Shown here: piece after piece, positions 56,854 to 64,000 of the stretch | Numbering within the stretch: the stretch's first letter is position 1 | Layout: every line of letters starts with the position of its first letter | DNA from: Astrobacterium formosum | Lineage (GTDB): Bacteria > Pseudomonadota > Alphaproteobacteria > Rhizobiales > Xanthobacteraceae | Direction of reading: 5' to 3' | Assembly (NCBI GenBank): GCA_030848545.1 | Contig: JAVDCA010000012.1 | Span: forward strand, 1 to 64,000 | Length of the DNA stretch: 64,000 bases | Notes under the pieces: model-generated | What the model saw: the letters and a program-made list of their open reading frames with translations, nothing else | What the model was told of the DNA's origin: nothing | Database searches by the model: none | Program-made: the position numbers and the translations under genes

Positions 56854-59300
56854 GCGACGATGTCCGCGGACGTGTCCCGAATGCGATCGTCGATCGGTGT
56901 CAAAAGTAGGCTGACGATGGCGATGGGAGTTGTGAATGTCGGCAGGGCGATCAGCAGATCACCGTCTTTTCCGGCGCGGGTGCAGAAATGGTGTCCATTG
57001 ACTTCAATGCCGTGGCCACACCAGGCGCGCATGGGCAGGGGCCGGACGTCGCGATCGTTCATCGCCTCGCGGGCGGTCCGGCCCATCTGCAACGCCACGC
57101 CGCGGATCAGCCCTTCGCCGGCGAGACGGCCGAGAGGAATCGCTACACCTTGCGCGCTCCATTCACGTTTGATCGGAATGCGAACGCGCAGGTCGGCGAA
57201 CCCGGTGCGATGACAGGTCGCGGGGACCGCAAGCCGGCCGCCGGCCGTAAAGAGGCCGGCTTCAATGGAGCCGCAGCTTATGTCGGCGAACAGGTCGCCC
57301 GGCAGGTGGCCGGCGCCGTGGAGTGCGTAGAGGAATCCGTGCGCTGGCGACAACGCGCCCATGCTGGCGCCCATCCACATCGGCGGCATTCCGGCAGCGC
57401 AGATGGTCGGCAGGGAAGCGGCGACGGCGAGGTTCTCGACCGCCTGCCGGTCCGCCATGGCTACCATCGTCGACGTGCCAAGATTGACGTCGTGGGCGAG
57501 TGACCCGAACAGCGCGATCTCGCCATCGGTCGGCATGACCAGGAGACGGGCCAGCAGGGCGGCGGCGCGTGCCGGCAGGTCGCCGACCGTCTCGAATGGC
57601 CGCAGGCGATGCGTCACTTCGGCAGAAGCCGCCTCGCGAACGAAGTGGAGCGCGCCCGCCTGTACGGCGGTACTGAGCGCGATCTGCCGTGGCGGGCGAG
57701 GGTCGGGCTCGCGCTGGATCGTACCGGCGCGATATCCGCACACGCTGCCGACGGGCGCGCAACAAAGCTGCTCGAGAAGCGCAACGTTGCGCATCAGCAT
57801 GCGGTTGACGTGCGGCGTGACGACAAGATCGGAGATGAAGCCTTCGGCCGTGTCGTCGGACGCCAGTTCTTCGAAAGCCTCATCGACCGTGAGGAGATAG
57901 AGGCCGTGTAGACGGATGGCGATCCCGGCGCAGTCGAAGACGCCACGCAACGCCTTTTGGACGCTGCCTGAATATCCGAGGTCGACGACGACGAGGTCGG
58001 TGAGGTCGTCGAAGTCCGAGATGGTGTTGCGCAGGTGCACCAGCATCTCGCGCCGCAACTCGCCGGCCGCTGCGGCGATCTGCTCGGCACCGATCAGGTC
58101 CGGCAGGGCCTCGGCGAACGCCTCGCCGTCGGCAACGCCGCCGGGATGGCCGGCGAAGAAAGCACTCAGGCGTGGGGAATGGAGCTTGAGGATATCGCTC
58201 ACGGCCGCCGCGTCGAGGCGATGGATCTTGCGGAACAGGTCGACCAGCGGCGCCGTTGTGGTCGCCGAGGCGACCAGCGAGCAGCGACGGTTCACCTCCA
58301 GATAGTGGGTGGAGCGATCGTGTCGGCATCGCCAGATCTCGAACGACAGGTGGCCGTCGCGGGCCAGGAAGGCGACCGCGGTCCGACGACCCGGCACCGT
58401 GAGACGCTCGATCCGGTCGGCGACGAATCGGTCGAAGCCCGCCATGACCGGACCGAGCACCGTGGCGCCGAGCGTAAAGCCGGGGTCAGGGTCGGGCAGG
58501 CGGCCGGCCACCAGCCGGCGCAAGGTGTTCAGGCCGCCATCCAGGCGCCCGCTGCCCACATCGGCGCACAGCAGGGCCCGTGCGGTCCCCTCGCGCTGCA
58601 GGATGCCGGCGAAGGTCGCGGTCGCCTGCGGGTAGTGCATGGCGCGGATGCCATGGCGGTCGGCGCCGGCGACATCGGCGTCCGCATTGTCGCCGATGTG
58701 GATCATGGCCGCGGGTTCGACTTTCTGGTCGGCGAGGCAGCGCGCGAACAGGTCGTGGCGCTTGCCGGTGCCGTGGTCGCAGGACGCATACAGAAAGTCC
58801 CACGTGAGCCCCGGCGCGCAGGCGGCCAGCAAGGCGCCGAGCTCGGTGCCGGACAGATAGGTGTCGGAAACGAAGCCGGCTCGAAGTCCGGAGGCGCGAA
58901 CCTCCTCGAACAACAGACGCATCTCGGGATTGACGATGCACAGATCGCGCTCGGCGGCGAGTTCGGCGGCGATCAGTTCCGGCAGACGTGTGCGCGCAAG
59001 GCCGAACAGCCGGAACGGGAAGCCCGCATAGATGTCCGTCAGGCCGACCTCCGTCGAACCGTCGCGAGCCTTGCGGGCGCGCCGCGCCTTGGCTTCGGCC
59101 TGCATGCGGTGTTGCACGAAGCTTTCGACCGCACCGGGATGAAGCTCCGCCAGTGGCCCGATCCGGAACGCATGCTCGAATACGCCGTCCGGCCCGCCGC
59201 ACAGACGCAGCAGGAACGTGTCGAACACGTCGAAGGAGAAGAGGCGTGTCGGTGGGAGGTGCGCGGCATGCCGCGCCTGCCGCAGGCTATGTTGTTGCAT
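56850..59300 (-). CDS. Large HAD-superfamily protein, possible glycan or flagellin modification
   Basis: An 816-residue protein. Residues 18-235 form a HAD domain with motif I FSFDVFDTFLLR, motif II FVSDTYLSG and motif IV IHIGDNADADVAGADRHGIRA. The motif I nucleophile position is Asp (DVFDT). A second large domain follows (FLARDGHLSFEIWR...VVDLGYSGSVQKAL), as in the long 'FDVFDT' HAD proteins found in polysaccharide and flagellin-glycosylation clusters, and a C-terminal beta-rich part. It is encoded upstream of and coupled to the preceding unknown gene, and is divergent from the ECF sigma factor and flagellin. Substrate unknown. Confidence 0.75.
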   Translation of the reverse strand: MQQHSLRQARHAAHLPPTRLFSFDVFDTFLLRLCGGPDGVFEHAFRIGPLAELHPGAVESFVQHRMQAEAKARRARKARDGSTEVGLTDIYAGFPFRLFGLARTRLPELIAAELAAERDLCIVNPEMRLLFEEVRASGLRAGFVSDTYLSGTELGALLAACAPGLTWDFLYASCDHGTGKRHDLFARCLADQKVEPAAMIHIGDNADADVAGADRHGIRAMHYPQATATFAGILQREGTARALLCADVGSGRLDGGLNTLRRLVAGRLPDPDPGFTLGATVLGPVMAGFDRFVADRIERLTVPGRRTAVAFLARDGHLSFEIWRCRHDRSTHYLEVNRRCSLVASATTTAPLVDLFRKIHRLDAAAVSDILKLHSPRLSAFFAGHPGGVADGEAFAEALPDLIGAEQIAAAAGELRREMLVHLRNTISDFDDLTDLVVVDLGYSGSVQKALRGVFDCAGIAIRLHGLYLLTVDEAFEELASDDTAEGFISDLVVTPHVNRMLMRNVALLEQLCCAPVGSVCGYRAGTIQREPDPRPPRQIALSTAVQAGALHFVREAASAEVTHRLRPFETVGDLPARAAALLARLLVMPTDGEIALFGSLAHDVNLGTSTMVAMADRQAVENLAVAASLPTICAAGMPPMWMGASMGALSPAHGFLYALHGAGHLPGDLFADISCGSIEAGLFTAGGRLAVPATCHRTGFADLRVRIPIKREWSAQGVAIPLGRLAGEGLIRGVALQMGRTAREAMNDRDVRPLPMRAWCGHGIEVNGHHFCTRAGKDGDLLIALPTFTTPIAIVSLLLTPIDDRIRDTSADIVA

Positions 59301-59780
59301 CGGGCGTCCGCGAGAGAAGAATTCGTCTTCTCAACGGCGCGCCGGGCGGAATCAGGCGCGATATCGACGCCGAGGTCCGCGGCAACAGACGAGGAATCCG
59401 AAGGTCGATCAGGGTGCGGGCGAGAGCATCTCTATCGTTTTGTCGCGCACGCGACAGTGCAGGCCAACAATATGAGCGGGCTCAATTGACCGGGCCGTGA
59501 ATGGAACTTTCGTTGTTCCCATCGGTTATCGAGCTGCGTTGTGTATTTCGAAGTACTAACTTTATGATGTCTAAGTAATACAATCTCTATTGACGCTAAT
59601 ATCGAAGAAGAGGCAATTTTTGCCGGGTAGATAGGCAAGCATTTCCTAGTGTATAGGCAATTTTTTTACACCATTTATCAAAGTTTGGCCGCCAGATTTA
59701 CTGAGCTGGCTCGTTCAACGTCCGAGAGCCCGCGCACCGGAACGATATCCGCCGACCGGGCCTCGGTCGGGAGACGACTG
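59301..59780. promoter_or_regulatory. Divergent control region between the HAD gene and the ECF sigma gene
   Basis: No gene is supported; an in-frame extension of the sigma factor to GTG 59649 has no ribosome-binding site. From 59500 to 59700 the DNA is markedly AT-rich for this genome and contains the phased AGGCAA repeats and a short GGCAATTTTTGCC palindrome (59612-59624). It probably holds promoters for both directions. Confidence 0.5.
59611..59667. repeat. Three AGGCAA direct repeats at exact 22-bp spacing
   Basis: AGGCAA begins at 59611, 59633 and 59655, a spacing of 22 bases each time, about two turns of the helix. The first and third copies continue with T-tracts. Such helical phasing suggests one protein bound repeatedly on the same DNA face upstream of the sigma-factor gene. 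Confidence 0.6.
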
Positions 59781-60461
59781 ATGACGTATGCCTGCGTATC
59801 TCTGGCGCCTGCTGCGATGGACGGCCTGCTTTCGTCCGGCGAGGCGGACCACCACTCGGCTGGCCAACATGGCGCGCCGCGCACAGAAGCTCCGGTCTTG
59901 AACAGCGACGACGAATTGCTGGCGCGCATCGCGCTCGCCGACGAAGGCGCCTTCCGGTGCCTAGTGGAGCGGCACATCGATCGAGCCTACGGTCTCGCCT
60001 TGCGCATCCTCGGCAATGCCGCGGACGCTGAGGACGTCGTTCAGGACACGCTTCTGAAAGTGTGGACGCACCGGGGTCGCTGGGAAGCCGGCCGGGCGAA
60101 GTTTTCGACATGGCTCTACCGCGTGGTGACGAATCGCTGCATCGATCTTCGCCGGCAGCCGCGCAGCGAGGACGTGGACAGCATCGCCGAGCCGGCGGAC
60201 GAAAGGCCCGACGCGGTGACGGCCCTGCACCGCAGCGAGGTGACCGACATGCTGGAGACGGCGATGACCAAGGTGCCGGAACAGCAGCGCGTCGCCCTCA
60301 TCCTCTCCTATCACCAGGAGCTCAGCAATTCCGAGATCGCCGAGGTGATGGACACGACCGTGCCGGCGGTGGAGTCGCTGCTCAAGCGAGGCCGCCAGCG
60401 TTTGCGCGAATTGCTGCGCCGCTCCGAGGGCGACATTCTGCAGTCGTTAGGCGCCGATTAA
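59781..60461 (+). CDS. ECF (RpoE-type) sigma factor
   Basis: A 226-residue sigma-70 family protein of the ECF group. Region 2 is LADEGAFRCLVERHIDRAYGLALRILGNAADAEDVVQDTLLKVWTHRGRW, and region 4 is VPEQQRVALILSYHQELSNSEIAEVMDTTVPAVESLLKRGRQRLRELL. The ATG at 59781 (MTYACVSL) has GGGAG seven bases upstream. The first 60 residues are outside the core domains. It lies 146 bases before flagellin. No anti-sigma gene follows directly, although the partial gene at the right edge resembles small proteins found beside ECF genes in relatives. Confidence 0.88.
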   Translation: MTYACVSLAPAAMDGLLSSGEADHHSAGQHGAPRTEAPVLNSDDELLARIALADEGAFRCLVERHIDRAYGLALRILGNAADAEDVVQDTLLKVWTHRGRWEAGRAKFSTWLYRVVTNRCIDLRRQPRSEDVDSIAEPADERPDAVTALHRSEVTDMLETAMTKVPEQQRVALILSYHQELSNSEIAEVMDTTVPAVESLLKRGRQRLRELLRRSEGDILQSLGAD

Positions 60462-60606
60462 CTCTCCTGCATCGTCGACGGCAGGAATTGGCGCTTGGTT
60501 CTGCCGCACTGCGTCGTTGAACGGACATACGCGGAAGGCTCCGCGTGGGCTCGGCCCCGCTGCAAGCAGGGCGGGCCGCAGCCGTACAGACGCAGGAGAG
60601 GGTGCC

Positions 60607-61434
60607 ATGCCCGTCATCAACACCAACACCGCCGCCAACTCGGCAGTTCGCTACCTGAACGCCAATTCGTCGCAGCAGTCCGAGTCGTTGTCCAAGCTCG
60701 CCAGTGGGTCGCGCATCAACAAGGCGTCCGACGACGCCGCCGGCCTCGCCATCGCGACGCGCCTCCAGTCCGACGTCACCGCGCTCGACCAGGCCGCCAC
60801 CAACGCGGCGCATTCGATCTCGATCCTGCAGACCGCCGACGGCGGCGCCTCCAACATCAGCGACATTCTCCAGCGCATGAAGGCGCTGGCCTCGGAATCG
60901 GCCTCGGGCACGGTCACCGACAATGAACGAGTGTATATCGACGCCGAATTCCAGCAGCTCGCCGATGAAATCGACGGCATCGCCTCCGGGACCCGTTTCA
61001 ACGGCGAAAGCCTGCTCGACGGCACTTCGGCATTCGCCGGCTCCGGTGTCTCGGTAATGGTCGGCACGCAAGCGACCGATACGATCAGCTTGAAGATCGC
61101 CGACCTCGATGCGACGGAACTCGGTGTCGCTTCGCTTGCTACCACCTCGCAGACCGGTGCCGAAGCGGCGATCTCGGCGCTCGACGACGCTATCGACGCT
61201 GTCTCCTCCGCGCGTGCCGATATCGGCGCCACCATGTCGCGGTTCGAGTTCCGTTCGGACACGATCGCCACCACGACCGAGAACCTCGAGGCGTCGGAAT
61301 CGGCCATCCGTGACGTCGACGTCGCCGCCGAGCAGGCGAAGTTGTCGGCCGCTGAAGTCAAGACCCAGGCGGCGGTTGCCGCCGCCGCGCAGGCCAATCA
61401 GATGCCGCAGCAGCTGCTCAATCTGCTCCAGTGA
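60607..61434 (+). CDS. fliC: Flagellin
   Basis: A 275-residue flagellin of short type. The conserved N-terminus INTNTAANSAVRYLNANSSQQSESLSKLASGSRINKASDDAAGLAIATRLQSDV and the C-terminal RADIGATMSRFEFRSDTIATTTENLEASESAIRDVDVAAEQAKLSAAEVKTQAAVAAAAQANQMPQQLLNLLQ form the D0/D1 coiled coils. The central D2/D3 part is reduced to about 90 residues. It polymerises into the filament. The ATG follows CAGGAGAGG. It is followed by fliD and fliS. Ser/Thr-rich surface loops could be glycosylated by the neighbouring HAD/unknown pair, but this is speculation. Confidence 0.95.
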   Translation: MPVINTNTAANSAVRYLNANSSQQSESLSKLASGSRINKASDDAAGLAIATRLQSDVTALDQAATNAAHSISILQTADGGASNISDILQRMKALASESASGTVTDNERVYIDAEFQQLADEIDGIASGTRFNGESLLDGTSAFAGSGVSVMVGTQATDTISLKIADLDATELGVASLATTSQTGAEAAISALDDAIDAVSSARADIGATMSRFEFRSDTIATTTENLEASESAIRDVDVAAEQAKLSAAEVKTQAAVAAAAQANQMPQQLLNLLQ

Positions 61435-61443
61435 TCATCCGGA

Positions 61444-61472
61444 CGGCGCGCCGGACCGACTCCGGCGCGCCG
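61444..61472 (+). terminator. Perfect 12-bp hairpin between flagellin and fliD
   Basis: CGGCGCGCCGGA (61444-61455) and TCCGGCGCGCCG (61461-61472) pair completely around ccgac. There is no U-tract. Located seven bases after the flagellin stop, it could terminate most transcripts or stabilise the flagellin mRNA, giving much more flagellin than cap protein. Confidence 0.6.
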
Positions 61473-61492
61473 CTTGACCAGGAGGACGTCGG

Positions 61493-63154
61493 ATGACGAG
61501 CGTCACCAGCACGTCGACCACCGGAACGAGCTATACGTCATCTTACAGTTCAGGCATCGACTGGGATTCGCTCATCGAAGCGGCGGTCAGCGCCAAGACC
61601 GCTGCTGCCGACACCATCGACACGAAGATCTCCGACAACGAAGCCAAGCTCGAGGCCTACGAGGAGATGCAGACGCTCCTGCAGGACGTCGTGACCGCGG
61701 CCCAGGCTCTGCGTTCACCCTCGGGCACGTCGGCGAAGGCCGACGACGTCTTCCTCGATCGAGCCGCCTATCTGACCGCAAACGGTGACGTCGACGAGAG
61801 TTCGGTGCTCTCGGTTACGGTCGAAGACGGCTCCGATTTCGGCACCTACGACGTCGAGATCCTGCAGATCGCCAAGGCTCACAAGGTGATCAGCGCCAGT
61901 GTGGCGTCGAAGACTGAGGATCTCGGCTACGACGGCGTATTCAGCATCGGCCTCGACGGTGGTGAAAGCGCCGAAATCACCATCGATTCCGACATGTCGC
62001 TGAGCGAGATCGCCGAGGCGATCAACGACGTCTCCAGCACGAGTGGCATCACGGCGTCGGTCGTCAAGATCTCCGACAGCAAATACGAGCTGCTTCTGAC
62101 GGCCGGCGACACCGGCGTAGACATCATCACTTCGTCGGTTTCCGGCGACGACGTGCTCGCCGGCATCGGTCTGACCGATTCCAGCGGCAAGTTCACGAAC
62201 GTCCTGCAGGAGTCGCAGGATGCCATCGTGAGTCTCGACGGCGTCGAAATCACCCGCTCCAGCAACGACATCGACGATGTCATCGACGGCGTCACCTTCC
62301 ACCTGTACGCCGAGACGCCGGACGATACCTCGGTCACGGTCGAGGTCGACACCGATCTCAGCTCCGTCAAGGAGGCGATCCAATCGCTGGTCGATGCCTA
62401 CAACGCCTATCGCGAATTCGCCTACACCCAGCAGCAGGTGACGACGTCCGGCTCTGCCGCCGACGACGCCCTGCTGTTCGGCGATGGAACGTTGCGCTCC
62501 GCCAACAACCAGATTTCGGATGCGCTCAACACCATGATCGACAAACTGTCGATCGCCGACATCGGACTGTCGTTCGACTCGACCAACAACTTGGTGCTCG
62601 ACGAGGACGTGTTGGACGACGCCCTGCTCGAAGACGTCGAGGCGATACAGTCGTTATTGTCGTTCGATATGACGAGTTCTTCAAGCAGCCTGGGATTGCT
62701 GGCGCGGGGCGCCTCGGCGCCAACCTCGTTCACGCTCGAAATCGAAGTGGACGACGACGGAAACATAACTTCCGCCACTGCCGACGGCGTCGCCCTGGAG
62801 GTCTCCGACACGCGTCTCCTCGGGATCGACGGCACCGAATTCGAAGGATTTTCCTTCGTGTATGTGGGCACCGAGTCGAAGTCGATCGATGTCGAGATAA
62901 GCTACGGGATCGCAGAACTCCTCTACAATGCCACCGAAGCCATCGGCGACGAGGAAGACGGTACGCTCGCCGAAATCATTTCCGGCATGCAGGACGTGAA
63001 CACGACCCTGGAGGCGCGTGCCGACGACATCCGCGATCGCGCCGAGACTTATCGGGATTCTCTGACCGCCCGTTATGCCTCGTACGAAGCGAAGATCGCC
63101 GAGGCCAAAGCGATGCTCGCATATCTGGATGCCCTGTTGAACTCCGAGGACTAG
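61493..63154 (+). CDS. fliD: Flagellar filament cap protein FliD
   Basis: A 553-residue FliD. The N-terminal SSGIDWDSLIEAAVSAKTAAADTIDTKISDNEAKLEAYEEMQTLLQDVVTAAQAL and the C-terminal coiled coil LEARADDIRDRAETYRDSLTARYASYEAKIAEAKAMLAYLDALL form the D0/D1 region. Between them lie the D2-D3 beta domains (GVEITRSSNDIDDVIDGVTFHLYAETPDDTSVTVEVDTD). It forms the cap under which flagellin folds at the filament tip. AGGAGGACG precedes the ATG. It is strongly acidic, rich in Asp and Ser. The fliS gene starts three bases after its stop codon. Confidence 0.93.
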   Translation: MTSVTSTSTTGTSYTSSYSSGIDWDSLIEAAVSAKTAAADTIDTKISDNEAKLEAYEEMQTLLQDVVTAAQALRSPSGTSAKADDVFLDRAAYLTANGDVDESSVLSVTVEDGSDFGTYDVEILQIAKAHKVISASVASKTEDLGYDGVFSIGLDGGESAEITIDSDMSLSEIAEAINDVSSTSGITASVVKISDSKYELLLTAGDTGVDIITSSVSGDDVLAGIGLTDSSGKFTNVLQESQDAIVSLDGVEITRSSNDIDDVIDGVTFHLYAETPDDTSVTVEVDTDLSSVKEAIQSLVDAYNAYREFAYTQQQVTTSGSAADDALLFGDGTLRSANNQISDALNTMIDKLSIADIGLSFDSTNNLVLDEDVLDDALLEDVEAIQSLLSFDMTSSSSSLGLLARGASAPTSFTLEIEVDDDGNITSATADGVALEVSDTRLLGIDGTEFEGFSFVYVGTESKSIDVEISYGIAELLYNATEAIGDEEDGTLAEIISGMQDVNTTLEARADDIRDRAETYRDSLTARYASYEAKIAEAKAMLAYLDALLNSED

Positions 63155-63156
63155 CG

Positions 63157-63573
63157 ATGAATCACGCATATATGGGTGCCGCCGGCGCTTATCGCAGGGC
63201 TGCCACCGCGGTGCCGCCGCTCACTGCGGTCGTCATGTTGTACGACAAGGCCATTATTCTCCTGAAGCGGGCCGCGCTGGCGGCGGAAAGCCGGCAGCCG
63301 CAGGACAGCTTTCAGAGGCTCATCGAGGCGACGACGATCCTGCGCGGGCTGAGCCACGCGCTCGACTTCGAGCGCGGCGGATCCGTGGCGGAGAGGCTGC
63401 GGGCCACCTACAATGGCGTTATTCTCACCCTGATGTTATCCTACGGCAGGCCCGACATGCCGGAGCGAGTGCGGCGCGTCATCGCCGGCCTGCTGGAGCT
63501 GCGCGATGCCTGGGCTGAGATCGCTCGCCATCCGCGAGATACCGATGCCGTGAACGTTGCACGGGCCGGTTGA
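63157..63573 (+). CDS. fliS: Flagellin export chaperone FliS
   Basis: A 138-residue helical-bundle protein starting three bases after the fliD stop codon. The conserved start MNHAYMGAAGAYRRAATAVPPLTAVVMLYDKAIILLKRA matches FliS (Y-x-x-x... PLTAVVMLYDKAI). FliS binds the C-terminus of cytosolic flagellin and prevents early polymerisation. Its neighbours FliC and FliD are its client and partner. The C-terminus AWAEIARHPRDTDAVNVARAG is shorter and less conserved. Confidence 0.87.
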   Translation: MNHAYMGAAGAYRRAATAVPPLTAVVMLYDKAIILLKRAALAAESRQPQDSFQRLIEATTILRGLSHALDFERGGSVAERLRATYNGVILTLMLSYGRPDMPERVRRVIAGLLELRDAWAEIARHPRDTDAVNVARAG

Positions 63574-63698
63574 TGGGCCCGGAACATCAAATTCGCGCAT
63601 ATTGATAGTATTTCTTAAGGAGGATATGCGAAAGCCATAAAGTTCGCGGATATCGGCAGCAGGATGCTCGCACGATCGCAAGGCGCCGGAGAAACCGG

Positions 63699-64000
63699 AT
63701 GAATATCGAAGAATTCGAGGACTGCGTCGACCGATATGGAGAAGACGTCGCCTCCTGGCCGTCTCCCGATCGCGAGCTCGGAGCGGCACTGGTCCAGTCC
63801 TCCCTGGCCGCTCGCGGCATCGTATCACAAGCGAAACTCCTGCGCGTCGCCGTGAAGGGTGCGGAACCGGTGCGGGCACCGTTCGGTCTCGCCGACCGGA
63901 TCGTTGCGCGTGCCGTCGCGGAAACACCAACTGTGATGCCGGCAGCGATCGCCCGGATCTCGGCTCGGAACGGATTCCTCACGGCATTTCGGCCTGCGAT
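63699..64000 (+). CDS. Partial hypothetical protein at the right edge (DRYG-WP type)
   Basis: An open frame starts at ATG 63699 (MNIEEFEDCVDRYGEDVASWPSPDRELGAALVQ), preceded by CGGAG, and runs off the right edge with about 100 residues visible. The D-R-Y-G-x-D-x-x-x-W-P opening is typical of small rhizobial membrane proteins that often lie next to ECF sigma genes and are sometimes proposed to act as regulators. The expected membrane segment would lie outside the window. Function unknown. Confidence 0.6.
   Translation, partial: MNIEEFEDCVDRYGEDVASWPSPDRELGAALVQSSLAARGIVSQAKLLRVAVKGAEPVRAPFGLADRIVARAVAETPTVMPAAIARISARNGFLTAFRPA

Noticed and set aside
60462-60606. A sigma-54 promoter for flagellin (TTGGCGC...TCTGCC)
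   Set aside because: The spacing between the GG and GC elements is 11, not 10, and the -12 element is poor.
1-64000. tRNA, rRNA genes or CRISPR arrays
   Set aside because: No cloverleaf-like tRNA sequence, rRNA signature or regularly spaced repeat array was noticed on either strand. A covariance-model search would be needed to exclude small RNAs.

Overview
The window is GC-rich DNA from an alphaproteobacterium, most likely a methylotrophic member of the Hyphomicrobiales. This rests on a complete calcium-type methanol dehydrogenase (mxa) operon, ChvE-GguAB and Ytf-type sugar transporters, FadR/FCD-type GntR regulators, and a dispersed repeat of a kind familiar from Bradyrhizobium and Rhodopseudomonas relatives. 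The species cannot be named from this sequence alone. No rRNA, tRNA or CRISPR array was seen.

Left edge (1-7586): the early end of a Mu-like transposable prophage that runs off the window to the left. It holds a MuA-type transposase (open at the edge), two small early proteins, a ParB-like protein, a Ner-like regulator and a divergent S24 repressor, plus one gene in the opposite orientation and a gene for a secreted protein. The predicted prophage terminus is a 19-bp tandem repeat. Its outermost copy has been split by a 1.5-kb IS630-family element (6075-7576), which carries a frameshifted transposase and a small winged-helix passenger gene. A YciE/DUF892 ferritin-like gene follows.

8307-17180: a cluster for 4-hydroxybutyrate metabolism, with its GntR regulator transcribed divergently. 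Its genes encode an iron-type alcohol dehydrogenase, 4-hydroxybutyryl-CoA dehydratase, a small CGGC-cysteine protein, a CoA-transferase, 3-hydroxybutyryl-CoA dehydrogenase, enoyl-CoA hydratase and thiolase. Together they would convert 4-hydroxybutyrate through crotonyl-CoA to two acetyl-CoA. 17734-24738: a 2-oxoacid dehydrogenase operon (fused E1 alpha-beta, VOC protein, E2, MFS transporter, E3) of unknown substrate. Copies of one GGATACAT motif lie upstream of both clusters.

24828-29854: a FucU/RbsD mutarotase, an SDR dehydrogenase and an IclR regulator; a cold-shock gene with a small cysteine-rich partner; a YkgJ-type protein; and a frameshifted thiolase fragment. 30233-41513: a sugar module with a YtfQ/YtfR/YtfT/YjfF importer, FadR regulator, galactose 1-dehydrogenase-like enzyme and SMP-30 lactonase, followed by ChvE-GguA-GguB.

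41628-55156: methanol oxidation. A LuxR-type two-component system with a lipoprotein gene is divergent from mxaF-mxaJ-mxaG-pqqA-mxaI-mxaR-mxaS-mxaA-mxaC-mxaK-mxaL-mxaD. A 27-residue pqqA, the precursor of the enzyme's own PQQ cofactor, lies inside the operon. 55468-64000: a large HAD-type protein and a coupled unknown protein, an ECF sigma factor, flagellin, fliD, fliS and a partial gene at the right edge.
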